Below, one piece after another: positions 24,639 to 32,539 of a stretch of 64,000 nt of DNA (its first letter is position 1; every line of letters starts with the position of its first letter). The translations under genes were made by a program, and so were the position numbers. The stretch is from assembly GCA_015099395.1 (NCBI GenBank), contig AP024096.1:4464001-4528000 (forward strand). The letters run 5' to 3'. The notes below the pieces were generated by a model. That model did not search any database and was not told the origin of the DNA. It saw only the letters and a program-made list of their open reading frames with translations. The stretch is from Ktedonobacteria bacterium brp13. Lineage in GTDB: Bacteria > Chloroflexota > Ktedonobacteria > Ktedonobacterales > Ktedonobacteraceae.

Positions 24639-27485
24639 CTATGACTGCATTAAACGACGTAAGACCGTAGGTAGAATACCACCATTTTTGTAGTAGACAA
24701 CGTCGATGGCACTATCCAGGCGCGCCACAGTCTGGAAGGTGAAGCGACTGCCATCTGCGCGGGTCGCTTTCACTGTGATCTCCTGACGCGGCTTCAGTTC
24801 TTCTGTGAGACCAATGATATCGTAGGTCTCGTGACCGGTCAGACCCAACGTCTCTTTCGTTTCACCCGGCTTGAACTGCAAGGGCAGGATACCCATGCCA
24901 ACCAGGTTACTACGATGGATACGCTCATAGCTCTCAGCGATCGCGGCGCGTACACCCAGCAGCAGCGGTCCTTTGGCGGCCCAGTCACGTGAACTACCGG
25001 AACCATACGCCTTACCGGCAATGACAATCAACGGCACCCCATCGCGCTGATACTGCTCCGAGGCATCGTAGATCGTTGTCTCTTTGCCGTCAGGCAGGTG
25101 CAGTGTATAGTAGCCCTCTTTGCCATCCACCAAACGGTTACGCAGGCGAATGTTGCCAAAGGTACCGCGAACCATAACCTCGTGATTACCACGGCGCGCA
25201 CCATAGGAGTTGAAATCGCGTTTGGCGACCCCATGCTCTGTGAGATATTGTCCAGCCGGACTCTTCTCGTTAAAGCTACCAGCCGGTGAGATATGATCGG
25301 TCGTAATCGAATCGTCCATCACGGCCAGCACACGCGCATTATGAATATCCTGAATCGCTGCCGGCTCGGTCGACAGGTCTTTAAAGAAGGGCGGCTCCTG
25401 AATATAGGTTGAGTTGGTATCCCAATCAAAGAGCGCGCCAGTCGAATTCGACAGCGACTGCCAGTGCTCATCGCCCTCAAAGACGTGAGCATAGTTTCTG
25501 GTAAACATCTCCGGAGTCACCGACTTCGCTACAACGCTGTGGACCTCTGCCTGTGTCGGCCAGATATCGCGCAGGTAGACCGCTTCGTTGTTGGCATCGT
25601 ACCCCAACGGCTCGCGTGTCAGATCGATATCGACGGTACCGGCCAGCGCATAGGCAACGACCAGTGGCGGCGAAGCCAGGAAGCTTGCACGCACCTGGGG
25701 ATGAATACGACCCTCAAAGTTACGGTTACCACTGAGTACAGCGGCCACTACCAGATCGTTATCCTGTACAGCCTCGGCAACCGGCTCTGAGAGCGGACCG
25801 CTATTGCCGATGCAGGTAGTACAACCAAAGCCAACCAGGTGGAAACGCAGCGCCTCCAGATACGATACCAGATCGGCCTGCTCAAGGTAGTCAATAACTG
25901 CACGTGAACCAGGAGCCAGACTAGTCTTGACCGCCGGATTCACTGAGAGGCCACGCTCTACAGCATGTTTGGCAACCAGGCCAGCAGCGATCATCACCGA
26001 AGGATTCGAGGTATTAGTACAACTGGTGATCGCAGCGATCGCGACCGAGCCATGGCGCAGATGTGTCTGCACGTCACCCAGCGTCACCGAGACCTCTTTT
26101 TTCGAGATCTGTGTATGACCATTATGACCATTGTGAGCGGCGTCTCTCGCAGCCAGCGCAACCTGGGCATCGTCATGCTGCGCCACCGGATCAGGATCAC
26201 CCGCGCCACCCTCTGAACCCAGCCGAATCAGACCATTTTCAGACTGCACGGCACTTTCCAGATCTTTGAAGCTGTCCGCATAGGCATTGCGGAACGCCTC
26301 ACCCAGCGAGCCCATCGCAACGCGGTCCTCTGGACGGCGAGGGCCAGCCAGGCTAGGCACAATCGTACCAAGATCCAGTTCCAGCAGTGCATCAAACTCC
26401 GGCTCAGGCGTATCATCGGTACGGAAGAGGCCCTGTGCCTTACTGTAACGCTCCACGAGATCCACCAATTTCGGATCACGTCCGGTATCGCGCAGATAGC
26501 GTAAGGTCTCAGCATCGACAGGGAAGAGCGTCGCCGTCGCACCAAACTCAGGCGACATATTCGCAATCGTCGCACGATCGGCCAGCGGCAACTGGCTCAG
26601 ACCAGGACCGGTAAACTCAACAAACTTGGCAACCACACCACGCTTACGCAGGATCTGTGTCACAGTCAGGACCAGATCCGTCGCCGTCGTACCTTCGGGG
26701 AGCGCGCCAGTCAGGCGCACACCGATCACCTCCGGCGTCAGCAGATACAGCGGCTGTCCCAACAGGACGGCCTCGGCCTCGATACCACCGACACCCCAGC
26801 CCAGCACACCCAGACCATTGATCATCGTCGTATGCGAATCAGTACCGACCAGCGTATCAGGGAAGACCACCGTCTCGCCCCCATCCTCACGTGTCATCAC
26901 AACCGAGGCCAGATATTCCAGATTCACCTGGTGCACAATACCGGTACCCGGAGGAACGACACGAAAGTTCTGAAACGCCTGCTGACCCCAACGCAACAGA
27001 GCATAGCGCTCGCTATTACGCTCGTATTCACGCTCCACGTTCCGGTTAAACGATAGCGTAGAGCCAAAAGTATCCACCTGCACAGAATGATCGATCACCA
27101 GATCCGCAGGGACCAGAGGATTAATTTTTTGCGGATCACCATGCATACGCGCGACAGCCGAACGCATCGCCGCCAGATCTGCGATAGCTGGCACACCGGT
27201 AAAGTCCTGCAAAAGGACGCGAGCAGGCATATAAGGAAACTCAGCCTCGCTATTTGTCGAAGTGCCAGGCTTCCAGGCAGCCAACGCGAGCACATCATCC
27301 TCAGTGACCACCTCACCACCAGCATGGCGCAATAGGTTCTCCAAAATAATCTTGACGGTAAAAGGCAACCGTTCCAGGTTATTGACACCACGCGCCGCAA
27401 GAGCAGACAGGCGGAAGTAACTGGTTGTGCCCCACACGCTCTCAAGCGTTGAACGGGCACCAAATATATCTTTGTACATCGTCAT
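24639..27485 (-). CDS. acnA: Aconitate hydratase (AcnA type)
   Basis: This 948-residue enzyme of the TCA cycle interconverts citrate and isocitrate through a 4Fe-4S cluster. It has the expected order of parts. GTDSHTTMINGLGVLGWGVGG is in the N-terminal domain. The cluster ligands lie in TSCTNTSNPSVM and GCTTCIGNSGPL. The swivelling C-terminal domain has YGARRGNHEVM, GSGSSRDWAAKG and the final NLVGMGILPLQF. A Gly/Asn/His-rich insert around residues 440-465 is not part of the conserved core. The ATG at 27485 has AAGGA about eight bases upstream; 16 further codons upstream look untranslated. Monocistronic with its own terminator. Confidence 0.96.
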   Translation of the reverse strand: MTMYKDIFGARSTLESVWGTTSYFRLSALAARGVNNLERLPFTVKIILENLLRHAGGEVVTEDDVLALAAWKPGTSTNSEAEFPYMPARVLLQDFTGVPAIADLAAMRSAVARMHGDPQKINPLVPADLVIDHSVQVDTFGSTLSFNRNVEREYERNSERYALLRWGQQAFQNFRVVPPGTGIVHQVNLEYLASVVMTREDGGETVVFPDTLVGTDSHTTMINGLGVLGWGVGGIEAEAVLLGQPLYLLTPEVIGVRLTGALPEGTTATDLVLTVTQILRKRGVVAKFVEFTGPGLSQLPLADRATIANMSPEFGATATLFPVDAETLRYLRDTGRDPKLVDLVERYSKAQGLFRTDDTPEPEFDALLELDLGTIVPSLAGPRRPEDRVAMGSLGEAFRNAYADSFKDLESAVQSENGLIRLGSEGGAGDPDPVAQHDDAQVALAARDAAHNGHNGHTQISKKEVSVTLGDVQTHLRHGSVAIAAITSCTNTSNPSVMIAAGLVAKHAVERGLSVNPAVKTSLAPGSRAVIDYLEQADLVSYLEALRFHLVGFGCTTCIGNSGPLSEPVAEAVQDNDLVVAAVLSGNRNFEGRIHPQVRASFLASPPLVVAYALAGTVDIDLTREPLGYDANNEAVYLRDIWPTQAEVHSVVAKSVTPEMFTRNYAHVFEGDEHWQSLSNSTGALFDWDTNSTYIQEPPFFKDLSTEPAAIQDIHNARVLAVMDDSITTDHISPAGSFNEKSPAGQYLTEHGVAKRDFNSYGARRGNHEVMVRGTFGNIRLRNRLVDGKEGYYTLHLPDGKETTIYDASEQYQRDGVPLIVIAGKAYGSGSSRDWAAKGPLLLGVRAAIAESYERIHRSNLVGMGILPLQFKPGETKETLGLTGHETYDIIGLTEELKPRQEITVKATRADGSRFTFQTVARLDSAIDVVYYKNGGILPTVLRRLMQS

Positions 27486-27679
27486 GCCTAAATCCTTAGA
27501 GGTAGTTGTTGTAGGGAGAGAGATAGAGCACACAGCCGTGCATAGACCAGACCTACAGCTTCCAACAGTTCATATCTTTATTATTATATAGCATCAAGAT
27601 ACGTTTATGGTAACACGCCAGATAGTACGCAGAGCTTTCCCATTCTAATAAGCTGAGTAAGGAGAGAGAAGGAGAAGAA

Positions 27680-27805
27680 GAGAGGACGCAGTTCTGCTCA
27701 AGGGTGAAAAGGCAGTTGTGTGCACAGGTGCAGCAATATGCAGGAGCCTATGTGCTGATCGCGAAGGACAATCAGCCGACCCTGGCCGAAGATATATTTT
27801 TTAGT
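27680..27805 (+). pseudogene. ISAs1-type transposase fragment
   Basis: A short plus-strand stretch translates to QLCAQVQQYAGAYVLIAKDN followed by QPTLAEDI, the block around the middle catalytic region of ISAs1/IS4-group transposases (usually GGDYLLxVKDNQPTL). Nothing else of the transposase is left on either side. It lies just downstream of the amidotransferase-type hydrolase gene and overlaps nothing functional. It is a fossil of an older insertion unrelated to the IS at 5131. Confidence 0.7.
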
Positions 27806-27819
27806 GCATGCCCGCTACT

Positions 27820-28593
27820 TTATGAGACCTTGCTAGGCAGCATTACTTCAATGGTCTCAAGCTGATCACTCATACGTTCTACACACGCATTTACAAAGGC
27901 AGTAAAGAGACGGCTCCAGATGGGGTACTCTCGATACATCTCCTCTGGATGACACTGCACGGCAAGCACAAAGCTACGCTCAGGTGACTCGATGAGTTCA
28001 ATGACACCATCGGGCGCAGCACCACTTACCACCAGGCCTTCACCGAGATCGTTCACCGACTGGTGGTGCAGACTGTTGACAACAATTACTGTCTCGCCGA
28101 GAATCTGATGCATGCGGCTCTCAGGGATCACATTAATCTCATGAACGAGCGCACCACGTGACTGCTCCCGATTGGAATGGGCGATATCACTGGGATACTG
28201 CGACGGCAGATCTTGATACAGCGTGCCACCACGTGAGACATTCAGCAACTGCATACCACGACAGATACCCAGCACAGGAACATCATTCTGCCATGCCCAA
28301 TCTGCTAAGGTCAGCTCTAACTCATCCAACTGCGGATCAACCTCGCGGACCGCTTCATGAACTTCTGCATTATAGCGATACGGATGAACATCGATGCCAC
28401 CGGGTAGTAAAATACCATCCAGACGAGGCAATAGCGCATGCAGACTGGCGGGATCTTCCATAAATGGGATCAGAATAGGGACGCCACCTGCATTTTCTAC
28501 CGCATGAACATATGCTTGATTACCATGGTATACAGGCCTTTTTTCCTGACCACGAACACCAGCACGACAGGGAATACCAATTAACGGACGCAT
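27820..28593 (-). CDS. Class I glutamine-amidotransferase-like hydrolase (PuuD / peptidase C26 family)
   Basis: This 257-residue enzyme has PLIGIPC at the start, the oxyanion motif LLPGGIDVHPYRY, the nucleophile elbow LGICRGMQLLN with the catalytic Cys, and QCHPEE with the catalytic His. These features are typical of gamma-glutamyl-gamma-aminobutyrate hydrolases of putrescine degradation and related glutamyl hydrolases. The ATG at 28593 has AAGGAG nine bases upstream; the TTG at 28599 is less likely. No other putrescine gene is nearby, so the gamma-glutamyl substrate is inferred only from the family. Confidence 0.88.
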   Translation of the reverse strand: MRPLIGIPCRAGVRGQEKRPVYHGNQAYVHAVENAGGVPILIPFMEDPASLHALLPRLDGILLPGGIDVHPYRYNAEVHEAVREVDPQLDELELTLADWAWQNDVPVLGICRGMQLLNVSRGGTLYQDLPSQYPSDIAHSNREQSRGALVHEINVIPESRMHQILGETVIVVNSLHHQSVNDLGEGLVVSGAAPDGVIELIESPERSFVLAVQCHPEEMYREYPIWSRLFTAFVNACVERMSDQLETIEVMLPSKVS

Positions 28594-28714
28594 AAGCAAA
28601 CACTCCTTATTTCAAGCATGCCTCTCCAATCAGATACCGTAAGGGGGTGCGTTTCAGGGAGAGGGAAAGAGTCAACCTTATCAATTGACTTCCCCTTTGC
28701 GATAGATAAACGAA

Positions 28715-28954
28715 TTAACCAGAATGCCATCCTGCCAATGCTGCTGCTCGATGCTCCTGGTATTGTTGTAAAATCCCGATTTCATGGCGAGCACATATGC
28801 CATGCGAGCCATTTCCAAATGCAAGACCCTGCTCAGCAAGACACCACGCGCAATCTGTATGGCTCTCTGCCGTGACCGAACTAGCAAGGGCTTCATTCTT
28901 CCTATCTCTCTCTATCCTCTGCTCATTTGTAAGCTTATTTTGATATGCGAGCAT
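28715..28954 (-). CDS. Small CxxC...HGICxxH protein, probable zinc binder
   Basis: This 79-residue protein has a basic N-terminus and then CAWCLAEQGLAFGNGSHGIC with a following ARHE, i.e. CxxC and Cx2H pairs separated by 15 residues. This is a likely zinc-binding arrangement seen, from memory, in many short Ktedonobacteria proteins with no known function. GAGGAG lies six bases before the ATG at 28954. Overlapping longer frames on both strands look like shadows. Confidence 0.7.
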   Translation of the reverse strand: MLAYQNKLTNEQRIERDRKNEALASSVTAESHTDCAWCLAEQGLAFGNGSHGICARHEIGILQQYQEHRAAALAGWHSG

Positions 28955-29030
28955 GACCAACTCCTCTTCCAGCAAAAACACGTGATCCTTCCCGAATTAT
29001 TTGCCTTAATTATCTATAGGATCTCTTTTT

Positions 29031-29128
29031 ACTTCGTCTTGCTTCGTCTTGCTTCGTCTTGCTTCGTCTTGCTTCGTCTTGCTTCGTCTTGCTTCGTCTT
29101 GCTTCGTCTTGCTTCGTCTTGCTTCGCC
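29031..29128 (+). repeat. 10-bp tandem repeat, about 9.5 copies
   Basis: The unit GCTTCGTCTT occurs eight times perfectly at 29041-29120 and is flanked by near-matching copies on each side. Ten is not a multiple of three and no gene covers it, so it is a non-coding microsatellite-like array. It lies between the small zinc-type protein gene (upstream side, minus strand) and the regulator remnant. Confidence 0.95.
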
Positions 29129-29293
29129 TATAACAGTTGACTGAGCCACGTATACTTCAATCTCTGACCAGAGTATATCTATTTGTTGACAAGGAGACAT
29201 CGCACGTGGGAGTGAATTTCACGTACCACTTTCGAGAGTGGCAGCATCTCCCTGCAAAGAGTTGCAGGTTCTCACTCAAAAGGAGTAGCACAA

Positions 29294-29356
29294 ATGACCA
29301 TGCGTATTGTTGTGGTCGATGATCATAGTATCATTCGAGAAGGATTGCGTCTGTGG
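29294..29356 (+). pseudogene. 5' fragment of a NarL-type response regulator gene (partial duplication)
   Basis: The first 21 codons (MTMRIVVVDDHSIIREGLRL) match the start of the intact regulator at 30063, and the leader upstream (29165-29293) matches 29958-30062 as well. After base 29356 similarity stops. The sequence then belongs to the 3' end of the minus-strand receiver gene. The duplication copied the leader, ribosome site (AAAAGGAG) and first codons but no more, so at most a short peptide could be made. Confidence 0.85.
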
Positions 29357-29363
29357 GGAGTCG

Positions 29364-29729
29364 TTACGGTTTGGCCATCTGGCGAATTGCTGCCAAGAAA
29401 TCTTCGACGCCTTCACACTTACCAACCAACACAGTCGCACCTGCTAACTCTGCCTGTACGCGTATTGCCTCGTTATTATAGAGACTGAGTAGAATGATGG
29501 AACATTGGCGGTAAGCTTTATGTATGGACGTAATAGTAGCGAAACAATCCTGGTCGGGCATAATCTCATCAATGATGACTACATCTGGACGTAGCATCTG
29601 GATCTGTGGCAGGATTTCCGTATCGTTATCTACCTCTCCAACGAGTGTAATGCCTGGTTCGAATGCAAGCCGCATACGCAATCCCTCTCGTATGCATGAG
29701 TCATTCCCAGCTAGAAGAAGTCTGCTCAT
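29364..29729 (-). CDS. Receiver-domain-only response regulator (NarL-like N-terminal half)
   Basis: This is a 121-residue single receiver domain: SRLLLAGNDSCIREGLRMRL start, phosphoacceptor Asp in VVIIDEIMPDQD, Ser of ILLSLY and Lys in LVGKCEG. The first acidic pair is changed to Asn-Asp (GND), so metal binding may be weaker. It resembles the receiver half of the neighbouring NarL-type regulator but has no LuxR output domain. AGAGGAGG precedes the ATG. Its 3' end abuts the copied regulator fragment, suggesting that the duplication event broke into its downstream region. Confidence 0.85.
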   Translation of the reverse strand: MSRLLLAGNDSCIREGLRMRLAFEPGITLVGEVDNDTEILPQIQMLRPDVVIIDEIMPDQDCFATITSIHKAYRQCSIILLSLYNNEAIRVQAELAGATVLVGKCEGVEDFLAAIRQMAKP

Positions 29730-29863
29730 CTTGCCTCCTCTTTCGGCAGTTGCTTATGTGCTTGCATTAACTGATATTGGTCACTATAGTAGTAATAGGA
29801 AATCTTTATTCTTTCCTCTCAGTTTTCTGCAAGCACATAAGTTGAAGCACGGATTACAATAGA

Positions 29864-29932
29864 CTAAGATCTTATTCCGAAACCCAACGCGACTGGCGTC
29901 GCTAGTGCTTACACACTCAGGTTTTCGGATAC
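29864..29932 (-). repeat. Dispersed three-way-junction palindromic repeat, copy 2
   Basis: This is the near-identical inverse of 781-847, with the outer stem and both inner hairpins preserved (the first hairpin loop differs by a few bases). It lies between the divergent receiver gene and the NarL-type regulator. Confidence 0.85.
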
Positions 29933-30062
29933 GTAGTAAACCATATATATCTCAACCTCTTATAGTATATCTACTCGTTGGCAAGAAGACATCGCACGTG
30001 TGAGTGAATTTCATGTACCACTTTTGAGAGTGGCAGGCTCTCACTCAAAAGGAGTAGCACAA

Positions 30063-30731
30063 ATGACCATACGTATTGTCGTGGTCGATGATCATAGTAT
30101 AGTTCGGGAAGGATTGCGTCTGTTTCTCGGGCTCGACCCGGAGTTAGAGATCGTCGGTGAGGCGGCTAATGGAGTAGAAGCGGTAGAGCAAGCACGAACT
30201 CTGCAACCGGACGTTATCTTGATGGATCTGCTCATGCCTGTCATGGATGGTATCGCTGCTATTACAGCTATCCGTCGTGAGTTTCCTGAAATGGAAGTCC
30301 TGGCATTAACGAGCGTGCTGGAGCGTGGCTCGGTGGTTCAGGCTATTCGAGCCGGTGCGATTGGCTATCTACTCAAAGATACACAGGCTCATGAATTACG
30401 TAAAGCTATTAAGGCTGCTGCTGCCCATCAGGTGCAACTCTCGCCTCAAGCAGCCTCCTACCTCATGCGCCAGATAAGAACCTCTGACGCGGAACCGCAG
30501 GAAGCTTTGACTGAACGTGAAACTGAGGTGCTATGTTTACTCGCTCAAGGGAAGTCGAACAAGGAAATTGCACGTAGCTTGCATCTTGTTGAAGATACCG
30601 TCAAAACGCATGTTTACCATATACTGGCAAAACTTGGCGTCCAGAGTCGGACACAAGCGGCACTCAATGCGATACATATGGGGCTGGTTGGTACAGATCA
30701 AGGAAAAGCTGAACAGACCAAAAAGTTCTAA
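30063..30731 (+). CDS. NarL/FixJ-type response regulator
   Basis: This 222-residue protein joins a receiver (RIVVVDDHSIVREGL, phosphoacceptor Asp55, ALTS Thr/Ser switch, Lys in LLKDT) to a C-terminal LuxR helix-turn-helix (LTERETEVLCLLAQGKSNKE and VKTHVYHILAKLG), so it is a DNA-binding transcription factor. The ATG at 30063 follows AAAAGGAG with nine bases between; the earlier GTG at 30000 is not supported. The leader contains a hairpin (ACCACTTTTGAGAGTGG at 30016-30032) also found in the duplicated copy near 29225. The kinase gene follows after 65 bases. Confidence 0.95.
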   Translation: MTIRIVVVDDHSIVREGLRLFLGLDPELEIVGEAANGVEAVEQARTLQPDVILMDLLMPVMDGIAAITAIRREFPEMEVLALTSVLERGSVVQAIRAGAIGYLLKDTQAHELRKAIKAAAAHQVQLSPQAASYLMRQIRTSDAEPQEALTERETEVLCLLAQGKSNKEIARSLHLVEDTVKTHVYHILAKLGVQSRTQAALNAIHMGLVGTDQGKAEQTKKF

Positions 30732-30796
30732 GAGGTAGAGCGTGTACCTTCTTCACCCGTTTGGACGCTGAAACAGAGTGCAGTGAGGAAGAAACG

Positions 30797-31852
30797 ATGA
30801 AGCACGTTTTCTCCATTCCATTGTGGAGACGCTATGTAATTGATAGTGCGCTGGCCATAGGCGGAACTATGGTGGTCAATGGTATCTCTATTGCCTATTT
30901 TTTCTCCCCAGGGAATCCTCTGGTCTTGTATATCTATCAATATCCTTACGAGACTATCATTTTTCTCTATCTCTTTGTGACTCTGGCTTTAGCCAGTACA
31001 CGTGGGTTATATGCTGCTATTCTGGCTTCGTTACTTGGGCTTACCTCTTTTAAATTCTTCTTCGAGTCACCAATATTTACGTTTGCTCCAATCACTCATA
31101 AGAACATATTCCCACTATTTATGCTCTTTATATCGTCCATTGCGATCAGTTTTTTGACCTCGACGCAGCGCAAACGTGCGTTAGAAGCAACAATGAGAGA
31201 ACGTGAACTACGTATTCTCTATGCACAAGCTCAAGAGCTTGCCGCTTTCCGGGAGAGGCATCGCCTTGCGAGAGAATTACACGATTCCGTTTCACAGGCC
31301 CTTTATGGTATTAGTTTAGGGGCTCATACGATTCAGGAGGTGTTAGAGAGTGAATCAGAACAGCCTGAGCAGGCAATGGCATCACTTGCATACGTTATAG
31401 CACTTGCCGAAGCTGGGCTTGCTGAGATGCGTGCACTCATCTTCGAACTCCGCCCAGAGTCATTGGAGACTGAGGGATTAGTTGCGGCGCTCACCAAACA
31501 AATAGCCGTTTTGCAGACGCGCTACAAATTAACTGTTGATACGAATCTAGGTGCTGAACCTGAACTTCCTCTGGAGAGGAAAGAAGCGTTGTATCGTATA
31601 ACACACGAGGCGCTCCATAATACCGTCAAACATGCACGTGCCAATATGATCATCCTACGGCTCTCTGACCTGGGGAATGAAGTAAGCCTGGAGATAGGTG
31701 ATAATGGGAGAGGATTTAGTCCTGATGGGATTTTCCCTGGCCATTTGGGCCTAACTTCAATGCGAGAACGGGCCATAAAAGCTGGAGGAACGATCACCAT
31801 TGAAAGCGATCCTGGAAAAGGAACAAGAATCTGTGTACGGGTTCCCAAATAA
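30797..31852 (+). CDS. NarL-family sensor histidine kinase (HisKA_3) with KdpD-like membrane domain
   Basis: The protein is 351 residues long. Four hydrophobic segments lie in the first 120 residues, with the STRGLYAAILASLLG pattern of the DUF4118/KdpD transmembrane sensor. A short coiled linker follows, then the HisKA_3 dimerisation box RHRLARELHDSVSQALYG with phospho-acceptor His162, and a HATPase with ITHEALHNTVKHA, GDNGRGF and GLTSMRERA. The ATG at 30797 has GAGGAAG upstream. It is co-directional with and 65 bases from the LuxR-type regulator, which is almost certainly its partner. Confidence 0.94.
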   Translation: MKHVFSIPLWRRYVIDSALAIGGTMVVNGISIAYFFSPGNPLVLYIYQYPYETIIFLYLFVTLALASTRGLYAAILASLLGLTSFKFFFESPIFTFAPITHKNIFPLFMLFISSIAISFLTSTQRKRALEATMRERELRILYAQAQELAAFRERHRLARELHDSVSQALYGISLGAHTIQEVLESESEQPEQAMASLAYVIALAEAGLAEMRALIFELRPESLETEGLVAALTKQIAVLQTRYKLTVDTNLGAEPELPLERKEALYRITHEALHNTVKHARANMIILRLSDLGNEVSLEIGDNGRGFSPDGIFPGHLGLTSMRERAIKAGGTITIESDPGKGTRICVRVPK

Positions 31853-32261
31853 TGGATGATCCAAGAACGGCAACACAAAGATAAAGGGCATTTTAACTTC
31901 GCAATACACAAGGGTGCGGCTTTCCTCTTCTCTATTGGAGAAAACTGGTCATATCTACGTTTATCCTGATAGTATCCATGTTTATCAATACTCACATCTT
32001 AAAAGAGATTACCAGGGTAACAGAGGCCGATGCTGAGTGTATCTCTGGATCTCTGAATCTCTGTAATCTCTGGATCTCGTATGCTATTATATGTCTTTGC
32101 GTTAATAAACACATCCTTTGGGGGTGCTCGTTCGTATTTAAAAGAGGACGGCCCCTATGCAGTTTGCGCCAAAGAGACTAACGAGGCAGCAAAAAGTAGT
32201 GAGTAGTGGTACACTATGTGCATGCAATCGCATTGATGTGTTTCATAACAATACTATATAC

Positions 32262-32326
32262 TACCGGTCTGAATATCTGAGTGCATGACATGAGCGGTGC
32301 GAGTCGCGTTGGGATTCGGAATATAT
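32262..32326 (+). repeat. Dispersed three-way-junction palindromic repeat, copy 3 (diverged)
   Basis: It keeps CTGAGTGCA and GAGTCGCGTTGGG of copies 1 and 2. The outer stem reads TCTGAAT with ATTCGGA instead of TCCGAAA with TTTCGGA, so one base pair has switched from A-T to T-A and another became G-T. That is a compensatory pattern. Confidence 0.65.
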
Positions 32327-32451
32327 TTATTAAAAAACATGCAATAGAGATCAGAGATCATATAACAAGCAAGCGATCTAAGCGCCACTACCATCTTTTC
32401 TCTACCACTCTCACGAGAGTGGTAAACGCCCAAACATAGACAGGCCTTATA

Positions 32452-32481
32452 TTGACAAAGCAGTAATACTTTCGCTACAGT
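32452..32481 (+). promoter_or_regulatory. Promoter of the zinc-ribbon/TPR gene
   Basis: TTGACA (32452-32457) and TACAGT (32476-32481) are 18 bases apart. Transcription would start near 32488, about 50 bases before the ATG at 32540. Confidence 0.6.
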
Positions 32482-32539
32482 AGAGAACGACATATTCTAT
32501 GCACATAATGTATGCGTAGGACAGGGAGGACGGACGGTC

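Larger units (their letters stand above)
31853..32539. other. Intergenic region with repeat copy and promoter
   Basis: About 690 bases. It contains degenerate ATCTCTGG direct repeats (about 32038-32074), the third copy of the three-way-junction repeat, a CCACTCTC/GAGAGTGG hairpin near 32406-32423 and a promoter, the last listed separately. No protein-coding frame is convincing. Confidence 0.55.
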
